Positions 1 through 12,107 of a stretch of 64,000 nt of DNA are shown here, one piece after another. The stretch comes from Lasiosphaeria ovina (Eukaryota > Ascomycota > Sordariomycetes > Sordariales > Lasiosphaeriaceae): positions 3,038,001 to 3,102,000 of the forward strand of contig JAULSN010000007.1 in NCBI GenBank assembly GCA_033439765.1. The letters run 5' to 3'. The translations under genes were made by a program, and so were the position numbers. Under the pieces are notes generated by a model. It made no database searches. It saw nothing but the letters and a program-made list of their open reading frames with translations, and was not told the DNA's origin. Positions within the stretch are counted from its first letter, which is position 1, and each line of letters starts with the position of its first letter.

Positions 1-669
1 GAGATGCACGTATTTTCCTCCCACGTCACCAATCATGCCCCTCAGTGCCAGGTCAGGGGGCGGCAGTGGCATCACCTCCGAAGCACCTGCAAGAAATAAT
101 CTGCATGAGATGATCCTTTCCCGTGCCTGCCTGTCTGTCTACCCTGTCTACCAGCTACCTACTAGAACTACGTAATATGGTACTGTACCTTATCTTGATC
201 GCACAAGTTCCACCAAGTCCCGGAGGAGCCGGGGCCGGGCTCGTAAACAAGGTGGGACCGAAGTTGTTGACAGCAGGAAATTAATTGCAGACCACCAAAA
301 ATGTCAGTTAAAATACGAAACCCGCTGACAGGTCAAAGCTTGCAACAACCGGTCAAGTCGTTTCTTCCAAACTTCGCGTCCGTGGCGAGAACGACAGACA
401 GTTTCAACAATTAAATAATACTGCAGTCTTGCCAACGCCCAGTGCTCAGTAACCCCCCTTTTCAGTGACCTACATGAGCTAAGCTTCCTACGAAACCCAA
501 ACTGATAAACTGCTACCGCTTCACCGAGCCCCTCTCTTACCCAGGGACTGCCTAGCCGGACCAGTGTCTGATGATGATAATATCCACAGCCTGTTCCGTA
601 AAAGATATCAGTCGTTAAAAACTCCTTTGGCTGGGGGAAAAGAGAAAATAATAGAAAAATACAACTCAC

Positions 670-1739
670 CTTCTCGGCCACCGCATAAGCCGTGGCGCTG
701 AGATGGGCGCTTGGCAGGACTGGAAAGACGCTGGCGTCAACGACGCGCAGTCCGTCGGCCCCGTGCACGCGCAGGTCAGTCCCGACGACGCCACCCTTGC
801 CCTTAGGCAACATGGCCGCCGTGCAGCACGGGTACATGTACGAGACGACCATCTGGCCCTAGATGCGGGCCAGCGGGTCCGCGTCGGCCGACAGCAGCGT
901 ACCGCCGGGCTGCGTCTCGACCGCGCCGAGCCGCCGCATCGCCGCCGTCCCCGCTATCGACCGGGTTCGACGCCGTGCGGTAGTCGAGCACCGGCAGCCC
1001 CAGCGGGTCTGGCAAGTTGAGCTGCGCCGTGCCCCGGCTCAGCGGGTGCAGCAGGATCGCCGGCACCGACGTCCCCGTCGCAAAGACGCTCTCCAGACTC
1101 GGGGCCTTTGGGTTGGCGAGCAGGTCCAAGAGGGCTAGCAGCTGTTGCCGGTAGCCCGCGGCCATGTCGGGGTTGGGACAGTGCTCGGCCGGGAGATACG
1201 ACACCGCCGAACCGTTCGCCGCCGCCATGCCGTAGATCTTGTCGATGATGGCCGGATATGTGATTGACATATTAGGCAGCGACATGTAAATGGCGCTGTT
1301 TCGGACCAGTGACTCAACTGCGATAACCTGCGCTGCCACACTGCCGTTTGCGTCAACTGTACCCCGTCCCCAGATCTCATCCCCTCGTCACTCGTAAGGC
1401 CAAAAGGGGGGGGACGGTATTGATATGTGACGTCACCAATATTCTAGTCTTTTCTGAGTTCCCCAGGTAGGCAAGGAGGTTCTCTCGATCACCCTCCACA
1501 TTTTGGGTCTTGACGGTGAATCCCTTGCCCTGGAGATATTTCCTCAAAAACGCCGAAACCGAGGCCTCGGAGCCAGTGATGGATGGACGCTCGACGAGAG
1601 CTTTGTGTAAGTTGATAAGGGACGATGAGGAAATTGGACCATCGAGTTGGTGTTGGAGGGGGTGCTGGCTCTGATTTTGCCCCGCGGAGAAAGTCAAGCT
1701 TGCCAACAAGGCAACGAGATAAGGGTTAAGAAGTTTCAT
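670..1739 (-). pseudogene. Chimeric pseudogene: M20 metallopeptidase N-terminus fused to GMC oxidoreductase C-terminus
   Basis: Reading from 1739 down, the frame starts with a signal-like stretch (MKLLNPYLVALLASLTFSAG) and continues as an M20-type carboxypeptidase up to a SHINTVPP motif near 1420. A run of eight C (minus strand; 1406-1413) shifts the frame. In the shifted frame FWPYE is followed by a TGA (1388-1390), then by DEIWGRGTVDANGSVAAQ, the next conserved M20 block. At about 1300-1310 the homology changes to the C-terminal half of a GMC flavin oxidoreductase (PAILLHPLSRGTAQLNLPDP; later GLRVVDASVFPVLP). The GMC part has another frame change near 960 and a TAG just before GQMVVSYMYPCC. 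The metal-ligand Asp of the M20 HxD motif reads Asn. Family assignments come from motif recognition. A possible last exon (72-86) would lie across an implausibly long intron. Several independent lesions make this non-functional. Confidence 0.8.
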
Positions 1740-2303
1740 CGTTTAATTAGACACTGTTGGGAGAGAAAATGTTGATGTCGAACATCGGTCGAATGAGGAG
1801 GCTTGCAGCCGGTGTTAAGTGCGAATTGTTAAAGGCCGTTTCGCCAATGCATCAGAGATAAGGTAAAGAGGTTGAACACCATTCGGCGTTTAGAAGCAGG
1901 CGCCTGCATTTGTAATAAATGGCAGGGAATAATCCTAGCACCGTGGCTACGCTAGGTGTGAGCCGCAGGCCTCGACATCTTTTCGAATATTTGACCAATA
2001 GATTTACAGAACACCATGTCGTAATCAACGCTTATGATGCCAACATGTCAATATTGACTAACCATTCCTCCTGAGCTTGACTAGATATGGGTATCCTGGT
2101 GGTATTGTGTGATCTGTAGCAGGAAAGATATCATCGGCCCCCGCACGGGGTAAGGATGCATCTCCGACCGTTATTACATTCGCCATTCAAGGCTGCATGT
2201 CGGTTATAAAGACCTTCAATTCTCGGTCCAAGGACATAAGCTCCGCCTAGTGATCTCATTATTGTAGTTTTGACCAATTCGGAAAGATTGCCAGGCACGT
2301 ACC
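1740..2303. other. Intergenic, divergent promoter region
   Basis: Spacer between the dead chimeric gene (minus strand) and the Dal5-like permease (plus strand). I see no gene. It probably holds the permease promoter, but I recognise no defined site. Confidence 0.5.
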
Positions 2304-4407
2304 ATGGCTTCCTCGGACGCAAAGACGTCCGGCGACGAAAAGGCCGTCTCCATCAGTTCACCCACGCCCGAGATAGAGCCTCCCACGTCGGGAAATCTGC
2401 ACGTTGTAGCTCGCAGTGATGAGCAGCCTCAGTTCAACGATTCCCACAACCGCATCGTCGGTTTTGATGCATCCCTTATGGGGGCACGAGCGACGTTGAG
2501 CAGCGACGAAGAAAAGAAGCTCCTTCGGCGTATGGACTGGCATCTCATTCCGCTCCTGTCTGTGATGTACATGGTCAAGACTATTGACTTTACCAATGTA
2601 TGTGTTTCCGCTCCTTTCCGGCATGGCATTGGGGGGGAAGGCTTGCTCACATTGGAGTATACAGGTTTCGAACGCACGTGTCATGGACCGAGGAACACCT
2701 CAAAACATCTTGAACGAACTCAACATGAGCTCGGATGCCTTCAACTTCGTCACGACCGCCTACTATGTATGCCATTCCCCGCGATAACCCCCACTTAGAG
2801 CGGCAGCTTACCGGTGCAAGATCCCGTACATTCTTGCCGAAACCCCATCCAATCTTTTGATCAAGTACTTTAAACCTTCAGTCTGGCAAGCACGAATCAT
2901 GGTAAGTTTTCATGTCTAAAAAAAAAAAAGCCCTTGCCACCGACACCTGGAGTAAACACTGACCTGCAATTAAACTGTAGATATCCTGGGGCATAGTTCT
3001 CCTTTGCCATGCCGCCGTCACCAATGCTGGCGGCCTGTATACCGTCCGGGCTTTACTTGGTCTCTTTGAGGCAGGCCTCTGGCCTGGAACCCTCCTACAG
3101 CTCTGCTATTGGTACCGGCCAGATGAACTGGCCCCAAGAATTGTCTGGGTTACGATCCTCGGGAACTTTAGTTCCGTGATCAGCGGAGTCCTCGCGTTTG
3201 CTTTTAACGGCGTCACCACCGGAGGGGTCTCTGGCTGGAAATGGTAATTAAGCCAACTTCCTGCATGCCGACATTGGTGCAGCTTGCTGATCTTGAGGCT
3301 ATCAAGGCTTATCATTACTGAGGGCATCTTTACTGTCTTTCTCGGGATGTTTATCTTCTTCTTTTTGCCTGACTGTAAGAAGCTGCCACTTTTTTTTTCT
3401 TTCCTCTTTCTTTTCACTCTTCTTCCTTATAGCGCACGATGACTAACTTAGATCGCAGTCCCGGATGATGCTAAATGGATGACGGACAGAGAGAAGGCCT
3501 TTGTTCAAGCCCGGCTCCCCATCAACTCGCCACGAAACGCAGAGATGGATTTCAGCTGGCGGGAATTCATCGACACTTTGAAAGACAAGAAGTTGTGGCT
3601 GTTTCTCCTGTGCTGGGCATTCTACACCATCGGAGTCACAGGACTTCTCTTTTACCAGCCCACCGTCATTGCTAACCTTGGATTCACGTAAGCTCATTCA
3701 TCCGTCACACATCATTTCTTTGGGGATTTATACCTAGGAGCCTAATTCTTAACACGCTACCTACGCAGGACACTCGCTCAGTCTCAACTCCTCAACATCC
3801 CGCCCGCGATTTTTGCTTGTCTGTTGACAATTGTCTTTGGAGTCTTTGCAGACACGGGTCGCATTCCGCAACCGTCGATTCCGCTGTTTTTCATGGTGGT
3901 CATCCTGGCTTGCTACGTCGTCGAGTACACCTACCCAAGCACTGGCGGTGTGTATGCGGCCACGGTGATTGCGAGCGGTTTTGCTACAGCATGGTGAGTT
4001 CCTCTGTCAGATACTTTATACACACAAAAATGTTGACGTGGATCGATACCACCAGGTCGACAATGATGTGGCCTTGGCGCGTTCAATCGACCGAGGGCGC
4101 AACTGGGTCGGCATTCGCAATTGCCTTTGCCAACAGCTACGGCCAGATCGGAGGCGCGGTCGGTGCGCAGCTCTTCAACTCGAAATATGCCCCCCGATAC
4201 GCGACTTCATTTGGCATTGCCATGGGCTTCATTGGGATGGCCATCGTGATGAACCTCATTACGTGGTACGTCACGCGACAGGTCGACATTGACACGCGAA
4301 AGATCAAGCGAGCCAGGATCGCGGCTCTGAAGAACAACCAAGCTATTTTGGACGACGTTGATATCCATGCCGGCGGGAAGGAGGGCCGCCAGACTGAGGC
4401 CCGTTGA
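2304..4407 (+). CDS. MFS anion:cation symporter, Dal5 (allantoate permease)-like
   Basis: Eight exons give a continuous frame of 540 residues: 2304-2597, 2665-2766, 2821-2901, 2981-3243, 3298-3374, 3459-3687, 3769-3993, 4056-4407. All introns are GT..AG. The start sits in ACC ATG G. The product matches the fungal ACS branch of the major facilitator superfamily. It has a hydrophilic N-terminus of about 75 residues, then DWHLIPLLSVMYMVKTIDFTN (first helix), the AYYIPYILAETPSN helix, the RALLGLFEAGLWPG motif between helices, and a GATGSAFAIAFANSYGQIGG segment late in the protein. Length and motif order are normal for Dal5/Tna1/Seo1-type permeases, which import small organic anions such as allantoate, nicotinate or peptides across the plasma membrane. 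The substrate cannot be read from sequence. No disabling change is visible. Confidence 0.9.
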
Positions 4408-4936
4408 CGCGGGGTGACGGGATGACTAAAGTGTGATGGGATGGTGACAACAGATCTACCCAATTACCATGAAGAGTAAAGGGGTAATGACGGATTGGAA
4501 TAAGGGGCAGTAAACAATGACCCGCAGGTAGAGAACAGATTCAGATTCCAATATACGTTAGGTGCTGGTGAAGCTCAAGCCTTTGGTGGTGTTCATTCTC
4601 TTGAGAAATTCGACATGGTTCCTCGCTGCAGATGCAAAGGCCCCTTCCAAAAGCGACCATATTAACAAGCAAAGCCACACCAAAGCGGGACCAAGTTCAG
4701 ATCTCCATTGCCATTGCCACGTATCACTATTCCATCCCAAATCATATGCCAAAGAGAAAAAAACATAGCAAAAAAAAAAAAAAAAAAAACAAGCCAAAGA
4801 AAATGAACAACCAGAAACCAATTGTCGACTCCGGCTCCAAAACCAACCTGAATGCCGCTTTTCTTTTACTGCAAACTTGTTAAAATGGAAGTACCCGCAC
4901 AGCCAGTGAGCGAGTAAGGGGTGAATGTCGGTAAGA
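4408..4936. other. Convergent intergenic spacer with poly-A tract
   Basis: 3' regions of the permease and of the next, minus-strand gene meet here. It contains a run of 20 A at about 4770-4789. No gene is seen. Confidence 0.5.
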
Positions 4937-5750
4937 CTAGTACCACTGTGGCGGAACCTGCCAGTGCTGGAGCATCTGGCGGACTGCGCGGTCCCATTGG
5001 GACTGAAAGCGAGCAGCCAATTCCTGGATCTCGTCCTCGGTGGGCTCGTAACCGTCCCACATTTCAGGACGACTGGCCTCGGCGTAAGCGTACGATGGGA
5101 TGAGGTTGCTGTTGTTGATCTGAGGTTAGTGCTTATAACGAGCTGGACAATGGGATTAACAAATGGAAGGGGACGAAGGGAGAGGAACGAACTCGTCTAT
5201 GATCTTGTTGAGGCAGAGCCAGGCCAGGTTCCAGCTCCGGTTGGACTCGGGGTCATTCTGCACCAGGGCCTGGGCGCAGTCGAGGAGATCGCTGGAGAAG
5301 AAGTATTCGGAGCCGGTGAGGCCGCGCAGTTCCGAGAGCATTTGGTGGCTGGTGACGTAGTAAGCCCATGCCGACGTCATGGGGCCCTGAAAGGCGCGGG
5401 CATCGTCTGCCGACTCGCACGACGCGGCGACGCGCTCGATCCGGCACAGCTCCGTGAGCGTGTTGACGCGATGGGTCTCCAATGATTCGATGAGCTGGCG
5501 GATGGACTAGACCGCAGGGCGAATGTTAGCGGCGTGTTTTGATTTGGAAGCCCAGCTGTGATTTCTAAGGGCAGGGACGGAATGAACGGGCCACTGGGGA
5601 AGGCATGTGCCAGGGCGGGATATAAGATCAGGTCAGGGTGCTGACGCTAAATTGGAAGCCGCTACTAACCCGCGAGCCACCAGACCTCCCACTGCCGCTC
5701 GACCGAGAGCTGCCGTGCTGACCGGAACGACCCGAGCGGGATGACGACAT
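4937..5750 (-). CDS. Hypothetical protein with Ser/Gly/Arg-rich N-terminus
   Basis: Three exons on the minus strand, 5670-5750, 5189-5506 and 4937-5119, join in phase to give 193 residues. Exon 1 encodes 27 residues of almost only Ser, Gly and Arg (MSSSRSGRSGQHGSSRSSGS...). The rest is a soluble, probably helical domain rich in Trp and Tyr (SAWAYYVTSHQMLSELRG; NRSWNLAWLCLNKIID), ending in QVPPQWY. The second intron uses a weak GTTCCT donor; an alternative GTTCGT three bases upstream would also keep the frame. I do not recognise the family. The splice-joined frame and absence of stops support a real gene. An in-frame upstream extension to 5873 exists but I judge it untranslated. Confidence 0.65.
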
Positions 5751-6549
5751 GGCTGATTGCTGATTACTGGCGATGATGGGCAGAAGGAACTTGGCTAAGG
5801 GCGGCGTGGCAGACGTCAAAACAAGCCAAGGTGCCGTTTGTGTGGGGAAGGCGGGTTGTTTGCCGGTGTGCAAAAGCTGTTTTCAAGGCGTTGAAAGATA
5901 TGAAACAGGTGAGAGGGTTTCCAAAGATGGTATAAGGTCCTAACTGGGTTGAGATTGTCTGAGCTGCTGTTGGGGATGGCTGAGGGGAGAATGGACAGAG
6001 ATATCAGAGGGTTTATATCAGCAACTCCAGGTTCCCGACCCCCTAGCACTCACAGGGATGACTCTTTATCCACTCGGGTCCCTTCAGACCTGCGTACAGG
6101 TCGATGCTCTGGACCAGATGAGAGGAAGAACGGCACGGCGGCATCCAATAAGCAAGAGTCAGAGCAGGTAGGGCTGGACTCGATGGCGCAGGTCACACCC
6201 GTCGAGTGCCGACACTGAAAAGCAAGTGATGCGGCGTTGACGGCGTCGAGACGCAGGTGAGACGACGACAAGGGCACAGGGGGGTGAATTACAAAGACAG
6301 CCGTGTTAATGAATGCCAGGGGAATGGTGGGTGCGAGAGGCAGTTGGCTTGGGTGTAAATTGGCATCGTAAGTGCTCGAGAAGGGAGTGTGGGTCGAGGG
6401 GATCAGCGAGGGTTGAATCTGGGCGGACGGGGAAGACAGACGAAGGCGAGTCTCGGGGCGTACCGGGAGCCCGATATCGCCGTCTCGGTTGCTATGTCAT
6501 GGTAGGCAATAGCAAGGCGAGGCACATGATGGCGTAGCTGCATGTAGGT

Positions 6550-6591
6550 TAGGTAGGTAGGTAGGTAGGTAGGTAGGTAGGTAGGTAGGTG
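6550..6591. repeat. (AGGT)n microsatellite
   Basis: About ten tandem copies of AGGT (GTAG), seen directly. It lies about 800 bases upstream of the hypothetical gene that starts at 5750. Confidence 0.95.
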
Positions 6592-7042
6592 GGTAGAGTG
6601 TAGATGGGGCGTGCAAGGCGAGTTGACAAATACAAAGCCCGAGTGGCGTGAAAGCTGGGGTATATGACCACACAGACAAACTGTCCGTCTTGCGGCTGGG
6701 GCTGATGGCGTCTGCAGCTTGGTTCGCGACATGATTCGCGAGACCTGAAATGGTGCCATGATTCACAGCAGGACTCAGAAGCTAGAAGGGCCGCATCGCT
6801 CCATGATGGTTGCACCGGGAGCGGAGCGGGAGTTGACACAGGGGGAGTGGCAGGGGAGAATGGAGGAGGAGGGAGAGCGAGAGAGAGAGAAAGGGGGAGG
6901 GGGTGTGTATAAGTTTGCCAAACTGGTGGACGTGGCTGGACTAAGCCATGTTTAGTTCGAGTGATGTCCCAAAATTGCTGACATAAAGACGCACAGTATG
7001 TACCATGTCTTGGGAGGCCAGACGGGGGAAGAAGCAATGCTC

Positions 7043-7061
7043 GGGGGGGGGGGGGGGGGGG
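7043..7061 (+). repeat. Poly-G tract
   Basis: Nineteen consecutive G. The length may be uncertain because such runs are error-prone. Confidence 0.9.
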
Positions 7062-10000
7062 TTCTCGACGAGGGGCCAATAGGAGATCACAGAAAGCCTC
7101 CCAGGCACATGGGGGGGAGATGTGCTTTGACGGGGATCGATAGGGCTGACTTGTTGCTGGGGTTTCTAGCATCTGCCCTGCTCGGTACATAGGTTGCATG
7201 TTCGTAGCAAGCAAGCAATAAGTTCTGGACGTTGGGGGTTCGTAAGGTATCTACCTAATGACGGTGTTAATTAGCACTGATTATTTCTTGGACGTCTTAC
7301 GCGACCTGACCTGACGTCGCGTGGCGCTGGGGCACGCAGCAAGCAAAAGAAACGGCCGCCTAATTTAACCTACCTACCAACCTAGACTACCTTATCCGTG
7401 CCCTGTGTTGCTCTGTCAAGTAAGATTTTAGCCATTGGTACAACAAGAACTCTCGTAAGGTAAGGCAGCCAAGCCTAGGTCAGCGCCCTGCTCTGCTGCC
7501 TCGCGAGCAATCGACGATTTCGGGGCCACGAAACCAGTCACTCAGTTTGTGTGTGTATTGGCAGAGGAAGAGGCCCATGCCATGCTCATCAGCGACCGAG
7601 CGAGGAGAGACATGCCCGGAAAGTTATTGCCGGCTGCGCCCGTTTGGTATTTACTAAGGCGGTTGCAGTGCGCGAGCGCGGCCGCGACCGACATCAGCTA
7701 CTCCGTAGATACAGGCGTGCCCGCCCGTAACTCGCTGTAATCAGCCCGTCGGTTCGATACCTCGGTCCGGAGTACCGGGGTACCTTCAGTTACCAATGCC
7801 GAGGCAAAATCTAAGGTTACAGGTGGGACAAGGGTCGTTCCGGCCCCTGGCCTGTCAACTTAGGGCTGCACGGCATCGGCAAGGTCCAGTGTCGATGGAG
7901 TTGCAATGGTGCCCGCTTCCATACTCCAAGATACAGAGAACACCCGTGTCCGCGCCTTCGTCGATGGGGCTAGGCGTTAGGGTTTAGGCACATACCCAAG
8001 GTACCTCCCAGTGGAGGTTGCTTGGCCGCTGGCGTCCCGGGTGTCGTGCGTGCCGCGCGGGGGGGGGGCCTGGAATCTTGCCCTGGAGCGTGCGCAAACC
8101 CGACCCCATCCTGTCCGTCCATGGAGTCTGCAGGAGCGATGCTGAAATTTGGAATCCATGATTTTGATGGCCGCGCTCCTCACCGTAGAGGCCATCTATC
8201 CTTAGATAACCTACAGACATACGTAATTTCAACGCCGGGACGCTCCAGGGCTAATGTCAGGCGGCTTTGCTGGCTGGTGTCGTTGCCAGCGCTGTCTCGG
8301 CGGCACCGGTTGAGGGTAGAGGAATTAGAACATTGCCCAGCCATTACGAAATGTCACATTGAGCCACTGAAGTCCTCGGTATGCTATTAGGTGTGCGTGC
8401 CGCATGCACAACGGGAGTTGGCGGCGCAAATTGGACGTCGCTCATGTAGGTTAGGTTGGTTGTTGGGATCGAGGTTCAGTTCGAGTCCCTGCAATCCATC
8501 TCGAGGTTAGGTTTTGAACGGATATTTCTGCAGGGTTCTTGCCAGTGGCAATTCTTTTGGGTCGGGGTCGCGGGCCAGTCCCGTGCTACCGCCTACCCGG
8601 GCCAATTGCCCTCTAAGCCTCGAACCGGAACCCCGGGTCGCTGCCGTGTGACACGGCCGACTAGCGCACTAGCTTCTTCATTTTTCCACCCCGATCCCAT
8701 CTTGGCATGAGTTGGTAACTGGAATGTGGTCTTAAAGGAGCGCATCGTACAGCGCGACCTTGTTTAGCCCGTCATGGATGGAATACGCACTTGCGTGTTC
8801 AAGAGCACTAGTAGCCGCCAAGGACAAAACTACCTTACCTACGAAGTACTAGACACCGAGTTGAATGAGGAAGCTCGCAACTCGTCTGTACTCTAGGTAA
8901 TGCCATCACGTTTCGAATGCTAGGCAACCGATTTGGAGGTGCCAAGTTGACTTAGTCATGAATACTTGCCTCTTAATACTACCTGTAAGTTGGCTCAAAT
9001 CTGAGGCGTCGGGTGTTGCCGTGTCAGGCACCAGCACCAAGAAGGCCTGTGCTGCGCCGGCTAGGAATTAGGTAGTGACTACTTGGCTGGCCCAATAGCA
9101 ACTCTTAAGAGACGATGTAAAGTTTACCACGCCTCTGGCAGTCGCGATTGTTATGTCCCTTTGAAGACTGCGGCACAGCTTCTGATGTTGTCTCGGCTTT
9201 CCATTTTCTTTCCATTTTTGGTCGATGGCTCAACGCTCTGAAGTTGTCAGACTAGGCTTAGTATTACCAGGCTCTATAGATGATCTGTCACTGCCGACGC
9301 AAGCCATCCATTGTGCACACAGATGATGCCTTGCCCCATAGAGCTGTACTATACCTGACTTGGATACGTGGACGTATTGTAGGTAAGGTATCTTGAGTGC
9401 GTGCTTACGGTATGTACGAATACCATAGACGATACATAGTACCTATGGAGTACTGTGGAGATACCCGATCCGCGCGTGTAGATTAATTACTTTGCCCTCG
9501 CAAATCGCACTGATTTTGGTATTGTACAGTACTATATAGTAATGCATCTATTACCGCGCGCGCACTTTTTCTCCAGCCCAGACTACCTAGGTTGGTACTT
9601 CGCACATGCGGATACTGTTGCGAACGTTACGGCAGGGCAGCCTTATTCGGATTTCCACAGCCGCCCGCCCTCTCTACCTTCGTACGAAGTACACAAGATT
9701 CTGTCATGACCTTGTAATCCTTCCTCTTATTTTAGTCAGCCTGGGTTCGTCGCATGTGCCCGAATGCTGTTTGCCAAGCCACCTCCAGGTTCCAGCTTGC
9801 AGGTGGTAAATTACCTCGCGTGAATGTATAGCTGGAATGGCCGGGACCTGGTTGCAGGTTGCGGGCAGGTTCTTCCATACCTTAGGTTCCATGTTGGGGT
9901 CGAGCTCGGCTGATCGGGGGTTCCCGTCTGGAACACCCCCACCAACAAGATCGCCGGGACCAGGTTCCATTTGCCGATCGCGCGCAGCTGCCTTGGCCCC

Positions 10001-11245
10001 ACCTACCTACAGTAGCAGCAGCCGCCTCTTTGCACACTCCCTCCCCAGTAACGCAACGACACGACATGAGGCGGCTCATCAGACGAGCCTGGGGCTTGAG
10101 GACATGCATCTGTGCCTCAGCTATCCGCTGCCGGGTGCAGACGCCCATCTGCTTCGACCTAGCAATTGCGGGCGGTCATTGGTGCAATTAGCTTCTGTCA
10201 TAGTTCACGTAGCGGCACTATCCCGCTCACTTGCCCTGTCTGCCCTGTAAGGCTCAACCAGCCCCCATCCAATAGCACCTCACAGGGCCGTTTCAAGTAC
10301 GAACTGACAAGTCGGGAACGAAAAAGACAGTGACATCATTTAGGAACCAGGCCCCAAATGTCCCCTGTCGCGCTGACACGCGGTTTCCAGACTTTTGGAA
10401 CCTTGTTCCTAATTCCCCATTGGCGCTGCCGAGTCCCATCTTCAATCTTGATCAAGCCCGGAGCCCTAGACAAGGTACGAATACGGGGGTATGAGGTGCG
10501 CTGAGGCTCAAGAAATGTCGCGGGGTCGGGCTGCTCCACATCCACACGCGGGCAAAATGGTGACCGACCGGTGTGCCAGCACGGCGGGGGCCTTCGCAGC
10601 AGCTAAAAACGAATCCCCGGCCCCGGCTTTGTGTGACTCGCCGGCGATAGGCAATTTAAATCAAGAAGGCACCTGCCGAGTCCACCAATCCAACTCAGGT
10701 AAGGTACGTACACGTACTGGTAATGATGGGGCTCTGAGCCCCGTCTCGTTCAAGCAACCCCGTTTCTATTGGAAGCTTGCCGGTTGTCCCATCGAATCAC
10801 TGCCTGACTTTCTCTTGAGAAACCTGCCACAAAGCTTAGGCGCATGCATACTAAGGCACGCACAATATCTCCGCCACTATGCGCGTGCTGAGGTGAGGGG
10901 AGGGCATGCGGCGAGTTTTGGTGGGTGGCTTGGTTAACGCGTTCTGTTAACTTGTCAGTCGCTTCGCTTCGCTTCACATTCCATTCCGGACCCCTCATTA
11001 GGCCGGACGATCTCCGACCTCAAAACCCACGTACGTTGCCGGAGGCCTTTCTCAGTCTTACCGAGCATAAGCTTCATGGCTTAGTCGCCAACCCAGCACC
11101 AGTCGAGCATTCTCGCGAGATTGTCGTGCGCCACGCTACTGGCTATCGTGGACTTCTATTCCCCATCTTTGACTCGTCGAGGCAGCGATGAGGACGGGGG
11201 CCGAGAGGACAAAACCTCGGAGGTCAGCCCCCCACCAGAATGATT

Positions 11246-11275
11246 ATCTACCTATCTAGGTAGGTAGGGTAAGTA
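11246..11275. repeat. TACCTA/TAGGTA inverted short repeat
   Basis: A cluster of CTACCTATCTAGGTAGGTAG, partly self-complementary. The same motif family recurs near 16239-16250, 46335-46382 and 60296-60311. Confidence 0.7.
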
Positions 11276-12107
11276 CGGTGCATCCAGATGTTTACAGCCA
11301 CTACTAACTCCCAGAAAGCTGGGCGGGATGAAGAAAAAGTTTTCACGAAGAGGCAACCCAATCAGCCCACCCGCATCTGCGCATCACTGTTTGCCCAAGG
11401 CACAGCCATTTCCGGATCAAAAAAGACGAAGAAAAGAAGAAAAAAAGAAGAAAAATAACAACATTCACAATCTTGAACCGAGGCGCGTCGACCACGCACA
11501 GTTTCCCCCACCTAGAAACACGGCCCCGGCGCCGAACCGGCCGATCCAAGGGGATCAGGGCAAAGCTGAGCGGGGAACGTTGCTGACGGTTGGAGCTCCC
11601 AAAAGTGCAGGGGTCATCAACACACGAGAGCGACAAACGGCCCTCCGGTTTTTTTTTTTTTTTTTGCCCTCCAGCCGATGAGATACGAGAGCACGAATAG
11701 GCCGGTCATGGCTGACGGCGTTTCTCTGCCAAAACTACGGCTTCCTCAGTAGGAAGGAAGTTTTAGTACTTTGTTCATGCACGCAGACATGATAGCACGA
11801 GGCTATACATTCGCGTTAGCCCGGTGAGCATGCGATCACCGGATCTTGACAATGGCTCGACTCGGGAGACATTACGATCCTGCACCCAAGACAGCCACAA
11901 TATCACGTCGGCACAATGACGCGCCACTACTTGTCATATAAAGAGGCCTGTCATGGAGATTACCTTGATCTAAATTTCTGATCGTGTCTAGAACGCCTGC
12001 AAAATGCATCCTACCCAACCAACCGGTAAATCTCGTATATGCACTGACAGAGAGATCGTTTGGATAATGCAAAATGACAAGAAGATCGAAACACGCTCGC
12101 CTGGGTG

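Larger units (their letters stand above)
5751..12107. other. Large gene-poor spacer (about 6.4 kb) with simple repeats
   Basis: No ORF here looks like a conserved protein. Visible contents are an AGGT microsatellite (about 6550-6591), a GA-rich tract (about 6865-6900), a 19-base G run (7043-7061), many short TACCTA/TAGGTA motifs, and a poly-T run at 11649-11665. It includes the promoter side of the hypothetical gene at 4937-5750. Confidence 0.6.

Noticed and set aside
6549..7214. 221-codon minus-strand ORF rich in Pro, Leu, Tyr
   Set aside because: Its end is the AGGT microsatellite translated, and its middle is the GA tract; composition comes from the repeats.
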